DNA of 5,590 nt from an uncultured Flavobacteriales bacterium. Its GTDB lineage: Bacteria > Bacteroidota > Bacteroidia > Flavobacteriales > Vicingaceae. The first letter of the stretch is position 1; the number at the start of each line of letters is the position of its first letter. The stretch spans positions 1 through 5,590 of the forward strand of contig CAJXFJ010000139.1 of the NCBI GenBank assembly GCA_913052515.1. The letters run 5' to 3'. Below are positions 1 to 5,590 of this stretch, piece after piece. The notes below the pieces were generated by a model, which did not search any database, was not told where the DNA came from, and saw only the letters and a list, made by a program, of their open reading frames with translations. The translations under genes and the position numbers were made by a program.

Positions 1-762
1 CACATGGAAATTATTCAAGAGCGCTTAGAGCGTGAGTTTGACATGACGGTCATTACCACAGTTCCCAACGTTTCTTATTACGCTTATTTAGTAAAAAAGC
101 CAGAAGATCGCATTATGATTAATAATCCTTCTGACTTGCCTGAATCTACTTTGTTGGATCGGGTAGAGGAACCTTTTATAAAAGCACAAATTATTACCAA
201 GTCGGATTACATTGGTGCAGTTATGAATTTGTGTATCGAGAAAAGAGGGGAGTTGCAAAATCAGGTTTATTTAACCACCGACCGTGTTGAGTTGACTTTT
301 CACATCCCTTTAGCTGAGATTGTTTTCGATTTTTATGACCGATTGAAAACCATGTCACGCGGTTATGCTTCTTTTGATTATTACCCAATTGGCTATCAAA
401 AATCGAGCTTAGTTAAAATGGATTTGCTGCTGAATGGAGATCAAGTAGATGCGCTTTCTGCATTAATTCATAAAGACAAAGCTTTTGAGTTAGGGAAAAA
501 AATCTGTTTGAAGTTAAAAGAATTACTTCCAAGACAACAGTTTGATATTGCCATACAAGCAGCAGTTGGAGCAAAAATCATTGCAAGAGAAACCGTTAAA
601 GCTCTTCGAAAAGATGTAACTGCTAAGTGTTATGGTGGTGATATAAGTCGTAAACGTAAGTTACTTGAAAAGCAAAAAGAAGGAAAGAAACGCATGCGTC
701 AAATAGGTAGCGTCGAGGTACCTCAGAATGCTTTCCTAGCAGTTTTGAAGTTGAATGATTAG
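1..762 (+). CDS. lepA: Elongation factor 4 (LepA), C-terminal part, cut by the left edge
   Basis: This is the last 253 residues of LepA/EF4, a ribosome-associated translational GTPase that acts on elongating or initiating ribosomes in the cytoplasm. The reading frame is open from base 1 (His then Met), so the ATG at 4 is an internal methionine and not the start; the GTPase domain and domain II lie outside the window. Seen here: [13 protein letters not shown] at the start; the EF-G domain V-like segment with CIEKRG (about residues 78-83) and [14 protein letters not shown] (about 114-127); then the LepA-specific C-terminal domain with [28 protein letters not shown] and a basic [17 protein letters not shown] stretch. 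The family is close to 600 residues, so somewhat over half is missing. The C-terminus looks complete and intact. The stop codon overlaps that of the convergent lipoprotein gene. Confidence 0.98.
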   Translation, partial: HMEIIQERLEREFDMTVITTVPNVSYYAYLVKKPEDRIMINNPSDLPESTLLDRVEEPFIKAQIITKSDYIGAVMNLCIEKRGELQNQVYLTTDRVELTFHIPLAEIVFDFYDRLKTMSRGYASFDYYPIGYQKSSLVKMDLLLNGDQVDALSALIHKDKAFELGKKICLKLKELLPRQQFDIAIQAAVGAKIIARETVKALRKDVTAKCYGGDISRKRKLLEKQKEGKKRMRQIGSVEVPQNAFLAVLKLND

Positions 763-2015
763 TTGACCTTTAATAATACCCTAGCAGCAGAGTCAAGTTT
801 GTTTTGAAAATGTAATGTGTAAAGCCCAGGCTTTAATGCTAAAAGAATCTCTTCTTTCTCTTTTGTCAGAACATCTAAATCATATGGTATAGCTTCGTTG
901 CCGTATTCATTTTGTAGAATGGCCATAGCAAAGTATGGTTTTTTCAAATTGACCAAACTATCAGGTATTCTAATCCAAACATTTTCGTTTTCTACAAGCC
1001 AATTGGGTTTAGCTATTTCATACTTCGCCTGTTCATGAAAAACCATGATATCAAAAGCACTGTCATTTCGTTTACCTAAATAAGAAAGCTGATTCGAGTC
1101 AAGAAATACAGTTGGTTCACTAATATTTAGTCGCTTTGATAATGGATTTAAATAAGAAAAGTCAAAACGATTGTCAAATTTGGTTTGGTTAACCGTTAAT
1201 GGGTTTATTCCAGTGTATTCTGTCAATCTTCCTGCCATTGCTTTTTCCCAACTTCCTTGCATTTGGCCTTCGGTGGCATGTGCATATCCACAGTGAATGA
1301 GATACTTCCCATTTTTGTTCTTTTCCATAAATGCAACAATGTTTTTAGCCTGATTAATTTCTCGTGGTTTTCCATTTCCTTCTCCTTCATAAGGGAATAA
1401 AGTGTATCCAATTTCTAAGGCTTCTCGGATTAAATTGCCAAACTGTGGTTCTTTCGAGTAAGTTCCAGAAAGTTTAATTGGGTATTTTCTTTGGTTAAGC
1501 TCAAAGTCAGATATTTCTCCTCTATTTGTCAAAGTTTCTAAACCTAAGTAACGGAAGCCATTATTGTAAAGTTCTTCAAGTAGACTTCTGGTAAAAAATC
1601 GATGTTTTGGCTTATGGTGGGCTTCGTTGATAATTAACACTTGCTCTTTAGCCGCTCGATTAAGAATATAAGTCTTAGCATTTACTGGCTTATATGCGTT
1701 TTTAAAAACAGCAAAGTCGGAATTACTCATCGGTCTTGGTTTGCCATACTTGCCATAAAACTGTTCGTCAGTTTCTCTTTCCATTCCAATGTAGGAATAT
1801 TCAGTTCCTGCTTTTTGGTTTGCCCATGGCTTTTCGCAAGTATCCAAGTAAAGTTTTATATCAGAAGGGAATTCATAATACAGTTCAATCGAGTCGGCTC
1901 TCACAATTTCGCCTAGCTCAAAAGTTGGTCTATTGTTTTTATTTGTTTGCTTTTGTTCAGTGTTACAAGAAGTAAGAACGCCCGCCACTAGCGCAAAAAG
2001 TATAATCGGTTTCAT
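759..2015 (-). CDS. Putative lipoprotein with an erythromycin-esterase/ChaN/TIKI-like core
   Basis: This is a 418-residue predicted lipoprotein of unknown exact function. Residues 1-17 form a short signal peptide (one Lys, a hydrophobic stretch, then lipobox LTSC), so Cys17 should be lipidated. The following residues ([11 protein letters not shown]) form a polar tether with no acidic cluster of the kind that marks surface-exposed Bacteroidota lipoproteins, so a periplasm-facing anchor is my guess. Residues about 105-275 resemble the EreA/ChaN/TIKI superfamily: NEAHHKPKH with Glu131, His133 and His134; YLGLE with Glu160; REINQAKNI with Arg218 and Glu219; and IHCGYAHA with His241 and His246, a plausible active-site or metal/haem-ligand set. 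Residues about 285-418 are a separate C-terminal part that I do not recognise. The gene runs the same way as thiL, 54 bases downstream of it, so it may be co-transcribed; a weak -7-like TACATTTA lies at 2027-2034. The superfamily call is from motif memory, so substrate and activity are left open. Confidence 0.85.
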   Translation of the reverse strand: MKPIILFALVAGVLTSCNTEQKQTNKNNRPTFELGEIVRADSIELYYEFPSDIKLYLDTCEKPWANQKAGTEYSYIGMERETDEQFYGKYGKPRPMSNSDFAVFKNAYKPVNAKTYILNRAAKEQVLIINEAHHKPKHRFFTRSLLEELYNNGFRYLGLETLTNRGEISDFELNQRKYPIKLSGTYSKEPQFGNLIREALEIGYTLFPYEGEGNGKPREINQAKNIVAFMEKNKNGKYLIHCGYAHATEGQMQGSWEKAMAGRLTEYTGINPLTVNQTKFDNRFDFSYLNPLSKRLNISEPTVFLDSNQLSYLGKRNDSAFDIMVFHEQAKYEIAKPNWLVENENVWIRIPDSLVNLKKPYFAMAILQNEYGNEAIPYDLDVLTKEKEEILLALKPGLYTLHFQNKLDSAARVLLKVN

Positions 2016-2041
2016 AGTTTTTTGATTAAATGTAACTAGAA

Positions 2042-2071
2042 ACTTTAAATACTTAAAACTTTTAACTTTTT
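2042..2071. repeat. Imperfect heptanucleotide tandem repeat in the thiL-lipoprotein gap
   Basis: The 54-base gap between the two leftward genes holds four short tandem units on the plus strand: ACTTTAAAT, ACTTAAA, ACTTTTA and ACTTTTT. The last three are exactly 7 bases each and the array runs into the thiL stop codon. It is a low-complexity A/T tract with no GC-rich stem, so it does not look like an intrinsic terminator. It may be a simple-sequence spacer. Confidence 0.45.
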
Positions 2072-3119
2072 ACTCTTCTTTATGCGACTCCCAGCCTTGA
2101 GCTTTCAATGGAATGAGGCTTCCTGTTCCTTTGCCAATCATGTGACAACCTGAGTTCTCTTCAGTTACATGACCAATAATGGTAATTCCTGGCGTGTCTT
2201 TTATTTTATCATGATAATCTAAAGGCACTGTGAAAAGAAGTTCATAATCTTCTCCTCCGTTTAAAGCGGCCAAGGTAGCATCAACTTTAAATTCTTCCAT
2301 AGTGCTTACGGTGGTAGGGTCTATTGGTAATTTGTCTTCATAAATCTGCAAGCCCACTTTTGAGGCTTTTGCCAAATGAATCAATTCAGATGATAGTCCA
2401 TCAGATATGTCAATCATTGAATTGGGTTGAACCCCTTCTTTTTCGAAAAAGTCAATTAATTCTTTTCTTGCTTCAGGCTTTAATTGTCTTTCTAAAATGT
2501 AATCTTTTCCGCTCAAGTCTGGCTGAATCTTAGCATCTTCTTGAAAAACAGCTTTCTCTCTTTCCAGTACTTGTAGTCCAGCATAAGCGGCTCCTAAATC
2601 TCCACTTACACAAATCAAATCATTCTCTTGAGCTCCACTTCTTTGGGTGATTTTGTCTTCATCTGCTTCGCCTAAAACGGTAACACTAATCATCAATCCA
2701 CTTAATGAAGAAGTGGTGTCTCCACCCACTAAATCTACATTGTAAATTTCACAAGCAAGATTAATCCCTTCGTAAATTTCCTCCATCGCCTCAACCGACA
2801 TGCGGTTTGAAACTGCTACAGAAACTGTGATTTGTGTCGGACGTGCATTCATGGCATAGATGTCGGAGAAATTAACGACTGCAGCTTTGTAGCCCAAGTG
2901 TTTTAAAGGTGTATAAAGCAAGTCAAAATGAACTCCTTCTACCAGCATGTCAGTCGAAACAAGTACATGTGATCTTTTAGGTTTTATAATTGCAGCATCA
3001 TCTCCAACTCCTTTTATGGATGAAGGTTGTTTGAGTTCAATCTTTTCCGTTAGCTTTTTTATTAGGCCAAATTCGCCTAAGCTGTTTAGTGGCGTGGGTT
3101 CAAAATTATTTTCTTGCAT
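2070..3119 (-). CDS. thiL: Thiamine-monophosphate kinase
   Basis: ThiL phosphorylates thiamine monophosphate with ATP to give thiamine diphosphate, the last step of cofactor synthesis, in the cytoplasm. The 349-residue protein is complete and near the family's usual length. It shows the family motifs in order: LGEFGLIKKL (14-23); GVGDDAAII (37-45) with Asp40 and Asp41; STDMLVEGVHFDL (55-67) with Asp57; NFSDIYAM (83-90); VGGDTT (131-136); SGDLGAAYAG (172-181); MIDISDGLSSEL (235-246) with Asp237 and Asp240; and NGGEDYELLFTV (287-298). The conserved aspartates that hold Mg-ATP in the AIR-synthase/ThiL fold are all present. The start at 3119 gives a TPLNSLGEFGLI N-terminus as I expect for Bacteroidota ThiL, and no other in-frame Met occurs before Met58. 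A -7 promoter match sits only 4 bases upstream of this ATG. The gene is divergent from the suf cluster, and no other thiamine gene is in view. Confidence 0.97.
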   Translation of the reverse strand: MQENNFEPTPLNSLGEFGLIKKLTEKIELKQPSSIKGVGDDAAIIKPKRSHVLVSTDMLVEGVHFDLLYTPLKHLGYKAAVVNFSDIYAMNARPTQITVSVAVSNRMSVEAMEEIYEGINLACEIYNVDLVGGDTTSSLSGLMISVTVLGEADEDKITQRSGAQENDLICVSGDLGAAYAGLQVLEREKAVFQEDAKIQPDLSGKDYILERQLKPEARKELIDFFEKEGVQPNSMIDISDGLSSELIHLAKASKVGLQIYEDKLPIDPTTVSTMEEFKVDATLAALNGGEDYELLFTVPLDYHDKIKDTPGITIIGHVTEENSGCHMIGKGTGSLIPLKAQGWESHKEE

Positions 3120-3123
3120 GGGG

Positions 3124-3131
3124 CAAAGTTA
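3124..3131 (-). promoter_or_regulatory. Candidate -7 promoter element for thiL
   Basis: On the minus strand the bases TAACTTTG match the Bacteroidota -7 consensus TAnnTTTG exactly. They are followed by CCCC and then the thiL ATG. If the transcript starts the usual few bases downstream, the mRNA would begin at or within a few bases of the start codon, giving a leaderless or nearly leaderless message. No convincing -33 TTTG is seen at the expected distance. Confidence 0.55.
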
Positions 3132-3226
3132 GTTAAAGCATTCTTCTTATCTGATTTAGAACAGACTAAGCCTTTTGTAAAACAAAGCAATTGAACAACT
3201 GTTAGTTAGGGTAGTTTTGAATGCTT

Positions 3227-3245
3227 ATTTAGACTTTATCTAAAT
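3227..3245. promoter_or_regulatory. Perfect inverted repeat, candidate operator of the suf promoter
   Basis: ATTTAGA, five bases CTTTA, then TCTAAAT form a perfect 7-base-arm palindrome. Its centre (3236) lies about 30 bases upstream of the transcription start expected from the -7 box at 3255-3262, so a bound protein would cover the -33 region. The TTAG/CTAA half-sites recall those of DtxR-family metalloregulators; this is resemblance only, and Fur- or Rrf2-type regulators are not excluded. Iron- or Fe-S-dependent control of a suf operon would make biological sense. Confidence 0.5.
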
Positions 3246-3253
3246 TAAGATAA
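3236..3253. promoter_or_regulatory. Second, overlapping inverted repeat in the suf promoter
   Basis: TTATCT, six bases AAATTA, then AGATAA form a perfect 6-base-arm inverted repeat. It shares bases 3236-3245 with the 19-base palindrome to its left and ends one base before the -7 element. The two repeats together leave three TTTAGA-like half-sites (3228, its complement at 3239, and TTAAGA at 3245), which would allow two protein dimers or one shifted binding mode. In AT-rich DNA an arm of this size can arise by chance. Confidence 0.35.
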
Positions 3254-3254
3254 G

Positions 3255-3262
3255 TAACTTTG
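3255..3262 (+). promoter_or_regulatory. Candidate -7 promoter element for the suf operon
   Basis: TAACTTTG matches the Bacteroidota -7 consensus TAnnTTTG exactly and is followed by GC-poor CAAAAAATTAATG. A start of transcription near 3267-3269 would give a leader of about 16-18 bases to the ATG at 3285. No clear -33 TTTG is present at normal spacing; that place is taken by the inverted repeat, which could mean dependence on a regulator. Confidence 0.6.
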
Positions 3263-3284
3263 CAAAAAATTAATGCTAGCGCTT

Positions 3285-3611
3285 ATGATTAAAGTAAAAG
3301 ATAGTGCTCGAGACAAAATTTTCAACCTGCTTCAATCAGAAGGTAAGGCACAAGATAGTTTTGTTCGAGTTGGAGTAAAAGGCGGTGGTTGTTCAGGTTT
3401 GATGTACAATTTAGAGTTTGACTCTGAACAACATGATGACGATAAGCTTATCGAAGACAATCAAGTTAAAATTTTAGTAGATAAAAAAAGTGTTTTGTAC
3501 CTCGTTGGAACGGAATTGGATTTCTCTGATGGATTGAATGGCAAAGGCTTTAGTTTTATCAATCCAAACGCCTCAAGAACATGTGGTTGCGGCGAAAGTT
3601 TTTCAATTTAA
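3285..3611 (+). CDS. sufA: A-type iron-sulfur cluster carrier (HesB/IscA/SufA family)
   Basis: This small cytoplasmic protein binds iron or a [2Fe-2S]/[4Fe-4S] cluster and passes it to target apoproteins. The HesB/IscA signature is complete: GGGCSGLMY with Cys36 and the C-terminal TCGCGESF with Cys100 and Cys102, numbered from the start chosen here. The 64-residue step between the first and second Cys and the CxC ending match E. coli IscA (Cys35/99/101, 107 residues). I chose ATG 3285 ([12 protein letters not shown], 108 residues) because it aligns with typical family starts and leaves a sensible leader after the promoter. An in-frame ATG at 3273 would add MLAL and cannot be excluded. Neither has a Shine-Dalgarno sequence. 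It is the first gene of the cluster, 22 bases ahead of sufB. The name sufA rests on this context; an iscA-like label would be equally fair. Confidence 0.93.
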   Translation: MIKVKDSARDKIFNLLQSEGKAQDSFVRVGVKGGGCSGLMYNLEFDSEQHDDDKLIEDNQVKILVDKKSVLYLVGTELDFSDGLNGKGFSFINPNASRTCGCGESFSI

Positions 3612-3633
3612 GGCAAACCTAAGTAGACAGGAT

Positions 3634-5076
3634 ATGGCAAGTGAAGATGAATTGTTAGAGGAGGTTACCTCGCAGGAATATAAATACGGCTTTTATACCG
3701 ATATAGAATCAGACAAAGCTCCAAAAGGATTGAATGAAGATATCATTCGGTTTATTTCAGCTAAAAAGAATGAGCCAGAATGGTTGCTGGAGTACCGTTT
3801 AAATGCGTTGAAGGTTTGGCAAGAAATGATTGAGCCAGAGTGGGCGCATTTGAAATACCCTAAACCTGACTTTCAAGATTTGCATTATTATGCAGCACCT
3901 AAGAAAAAGAAAGAGTTAGAAAGTTTAGATGAAGTAGATCCGGAATTGCTTGAGACTTTTGAAAAGCTAGGGATTTCACTTGATGAACAAAAGCGTTTAA
4001 CTGGTGTGGCCGTAGATGCGGTTATTGATAGTGTTTCTGTAAAAACTACTTTTAAAGATAAGTTAGCCGAGTTGGGAATCATTTTTTGTTCGTTTAGCGA
4101 AGCGGTTCAAGAACATCCAGATTTGGTAAGAAAACATCTTGGAACAGTCGTTCCGTCTACTGATAATTTCTATGCTGCACTTAATTCTGCTGTATTTACA
4201 GATGGTTCGTTTTGCTACATTCCAAAAGGAGTAAGATGTCCAATGGAATTATCTACCTATTTCCGAATTAACGAAGCCAATACTGGTCAGTTTGAGCGAA
4301 CGTTGGTAGTAGCCGATGAAGGTAGTTATGTTAGCTATCTAGAAGGTTGTACTGCTCCTATGCGAGATGAGAATCAATTGCATGCTGCTGTGGTAGAGTT
4401 AATTGCTTTGGATAATGCAGAGATTAAGTATTCAACGATACAAAACTGGTATCCTGGAAGCAAAGAAGGGAAAGGTGGTATTTACAACTTTGTAACCAAG
4501 AGAGGGCTTTGTTTAAACAATGCTAAAATTTCATGGACTCAGGTTGAAACAGGTTCTGCTGTGACTTGGAAGTATCCTGGTTGTGTTTTAAAAGGAGATA
4601 ACTCTGTTGGAGAATTCTATTCTGTAGCAGTAACGGCCAATCATCAGCAAGCAGATACTGGAAGTAAAATGCTTCACATTGGTAAAAACACCAAGAGTAC
4701 CATTATTTCAAAAGGAATTTCTGCAGGAAAAGCTGAGAATTCCTATCGCGGTTTAGTGCGAATTAATAAAAATGCGACCAACAGCAGAAACTTTACGCAA
4801 TGCGATTCGCTTCTGATGGGGAATGATTGTGGCGCGCATACCTTCCCTTACATTGAAGTGAACAACAAATCTTCAAAAGTGGAACACGAAGCCACGACTT
4901 CTAAAATTGGAGAAGACCAAATTTTTTACTGCAAGCAAAGAGGAATGGATGAAGAAACCGCAATAAACCTAATTGTAAATGGGTATTGCAAAGAGGTTTT
5001 AAATCAATTGCCTATGGAATTTGCGGTAGAAGCACAAAAGTTATTGGAGATTAGCCTTGAAGGCTCGGTTGGATAG
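3634..5076 (+). CDS. sufB: Fe-S cluster assembly scaffold protein SufB
   Basis: SufB is the scaffold subunit of the cytoplasmic SufBC2D complex, where sulfur from SufS/SufE and iron are assembled into clusters. The 480-residue protein is complete and of normal length. Its numbering is offset by a constant 15 from E. coli SufB at every site I checked: Cys239 in YLEGCTAP (E. coli Cys254, sulfur entry), Cys390 in TQCDSLLMG (Cys405, cluster assembly), and His418-Glu419 in [12 protein letters not shown] (His433-Glu434, cluster ligands or assembly). Other family blocks are [29 protein letters not shown] and [18 protein letters not shown] chose ATG 3634 ([11 protein letters not shown]) because it fits the family N-terminus and clears the sufA stop. 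The open frame continues back to an ATG at 3538, but that extension would overlap sufA by 74 bases and looks like a shadow. No Shine-Dalgarno is evident. It is co-oriented with sufA and sufC. Confidence 0.97.
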   Translation: MASEDELLEEVTSQEYKYGFYTDIESDKAPKGLNEDIIRFISAKKNEPEWLLEYRLNALKVWQEMIEPEWAHLKYPKPDFQDLHYYAAPKKKKELESLDEVDPELLETFEKLGISLDEQKRLTGVAVDAVIDSVSVKTTFKDKLAELGIIFCSFSEAVQEHPDLVRKHLGTVVPSTDNFYAALNSAVFTDGSFCYIPKGVRCPMELSTYFRINEANTGQFERTLVVADEGSYVSYLEGCTAPMRDENQLHAAVVELIALDNAEIKYSTIQNWYPGSKEGKGGIYNFVTKRGLCLNNAKISWTQVETGSAVTWKYPGCVLKGDNSVGEFYSVAVTANHQQADTGSKMLHIGKNTKSTIISKGISAGKAENSYRGLVRINKNATNSRNFTQCDSLLMGNDCGAHTFPYIEVNNKSSKVEHEATTSKIGEDQIFYCKQRGMDEETAINLIVNGYCKEVLNQLPMEFAVEAQKLLEISLEGSVG

Positions 5077-5112
5077 ATTATATAATTAGAACGAATAGAC
5101 AAACAAATCAAC

Positions 5113-5590
5113 ATGATTAAGATTGAAAATTTACATGCTTCAATTGAAGGAAACGAAATCTTAAAAGGAATAAACCTAGAAGTAAAAGCTGGAGAGGTAC
5201 ACGCGATAATGGGACCAAACGGTTCTGGGAAAAGTACCTTGGCAAGTGTTTTAGCAGGTAGAGAAGAATATGAAGTTACCGAAGGTTCGATTGACTTTTT
5301 AGGCGAAGATTTATTGGAAATGGAAGCTGAGGATCGAGCGAGAGCTGGAGTCTTTTTAGCTTTTCAGTATCCTGTAGAAATTCCAGGTGTAAGTAACATC
5401 AATTTCTTGAAAACAGCTATCAATGAAATTCGTGAAAAGAAAGGTCTTGAGCCAATGAGTGCAAAGGAGTTTTTGCAAACCGTAAAAGAGAAATCAAAAT
5501 TGGTTGAGTTGGATGGAAAATTGACCAATCGTTCGGTAAATGAAGGATTTTCAGGAGGAGAGAAGAAGCGAAATGAAATCTTTCAAATGG
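5113..5590 (+). CDS. sufC: Fe-S cluster assembly ATPase SufC, cut by the right edge
   Basis: SufC is the ABC-type ATPase of the SufBC2D scaffold; ATP binding drives the conformational change in SufB-SufD needed for cluster assembly. It is a soluble cytoplasmic protein, not a transporter component. The first 159 residues are present: Walker A GPNGSGKST (34-42, Lys40), Q-loop FQYP with Gln85, and the ABC signature FSGGEKKR (146-153). The sequence ends at NEIFQM, just before the Walker B strand, so Walker B, the catalytic Glu and the H-loop are outside the window; the family is about 250 residues. The start MIKIENLHASI at 5113 follows an A-rich leader (AAACAAATCAAC) without Shine-Dalgarno. It lies 36 bases after the sufB stop and is presumably followed by sufD and sufS. 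The frame is intact as far as it goes. Confidence 0.97.
   Translation, partial: MIKIENLHASIEGNEILKGINLEVKAGEVHAIMGPNGSGKSTLASVLAGREEYEVTEGSIDFLGEDLLEMEAEDRARAGVFLAFQYPVEIPGVSNINFLKTAINEIREKKGLEPMSAKEFLQTVKEKSKLVELDGKLTNRSVNEGFSGGEKKRNEIFQM

Noticed and set aside
1223..1411. 62-codon open frame on the minus strand inside the lipoprotein gene
   Set aside because: It lies wholly within the well-supported lipoprotein frame on the same strand, has no family features and no promoter of its own.
1641..1975. Two overlapping plus-strand open frames of 91 and 79 codons
   Set aside because: They are antisense to the N-terminal part of the lipoprotein gene, overlap each other in different frames and resemble no protein I know; they are frame shadows.
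2027..2034. TACATTTA on the minus strand as a promoter for the lipoprotein gene
   Set aside because: It deviates from TAnnTTTG at the last base and has no -33 partner; co-transcription with thiL is as likely, so it is only mentioned in the gene entry.
2324..2533. 69-codon plus-strand open frame within thiL
   Set aside because: It is antisense to conserved ThiL coding sequence, including the DISDG region, with no supporting signal.
2947..3132. 61-codon plus-strand open frame over the thiL start
   Set aside because: It mirrors the conserved ThiL N-terminal region and crosses the thiL promoter box; no family match.
3156..3169. TTAG-N6-CTAA near thiL, considered as a second copy of the suf operator
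   Set aside because: Arms are only 4 bases and the spacing differs by one base from the suf palindrome (TTAG-N7-CTAA), so chance is the better explanation.
3173..3187. Small hairpin TTTTGT-AAA-ACAAAG in the thiL-suf intergenic region, considered as terminator or RNA element
   Set aside because: The stem has only five or six A/T-rich pairs, lies between two divergent genes where no terminator is needed, and lacks a following T-tract.
3120..3272. Thiamine-diphosphate (THI-box) riboswitch upstream of thiL
   Set aside because: The predicted leader is essentially absent and I see no CTGAGA-type THI-box motif in the region.
3888..4082. 64-codon minus-strand open frame within sufB
   Set aside because: It is antisense to conserved SufB sequence and is serine-rich low-complexity sequence typical of reverse-frame shadows.

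Overview
The window looks like chromosomal core-genome DNA of a member of the Bacteroidota. Three things point there: AT-rich sequence with A/T-rich leaders lacking Shine-Dalgarno motifs; two copies of TAACTTTG, which fits the Bacteroidota -7 promoter element TAnnTTTG, each just upstream of a gene; and the gene styles (ThiL with a TPLNSLGEFGLI N-terminus, and an A-type carrier leading a suf cluster). Genus cannot be set from the sequence alone. I see no mobile element, CRISPR array, tRNA or rRNA, and no gene-free stretch longer than about 155 bases.

Layout. The left edge (1-762, +) is the C-terminal part of lepA (elongation factor 4). It meets tail-to-tail, with overlapping stop codons, a leftward lipoprotein gene (759-2015, -) whose core resembles the erythromycin-esterase / ChaN / TIKI-like superfamily. 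A 54-base gap with a 7-base imperfect repeat separates it from thiL (2070-3119, -), thiamine-monophosphate kinase; the two leftward genes may share a transcript. A divergent intergenic region (3120-3284) carries a promoter for thiL on the minus strand and a promoter with overlapping inverted repeats for the rightward suf cluster. The right half is that cluster: an A-type Fe-S carrier (sufA/iscA-like, 3285-3611), sufB (3634-5076) and the start of sufC (5113 to the edge).

How the genes work together. SufB and SufC, with SufD presumably beyond the right edge, form the scaffold complex on which Fe-S clusters are built; the A-type protein carries or delivers clusters. The genes are spaced 22 and 36 bases apart and read as one operon. 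LepA (translation) and ThiL (thiamine diphosphate synthesis) are housekeeping neighbours with no evident link to it. The most notable non-coding signal is a perfect 19-base inverted repeat, ATTTAGA-N5-TCTAAAT, placed where the -33 region of the suf promoter would lie and partly shared with a second inverted repeat. It is a candidate operator for iron- or Fe-S-responsive control. The least-characterised gene is the lipoprotein. I found no clearly new multi-gene system here.
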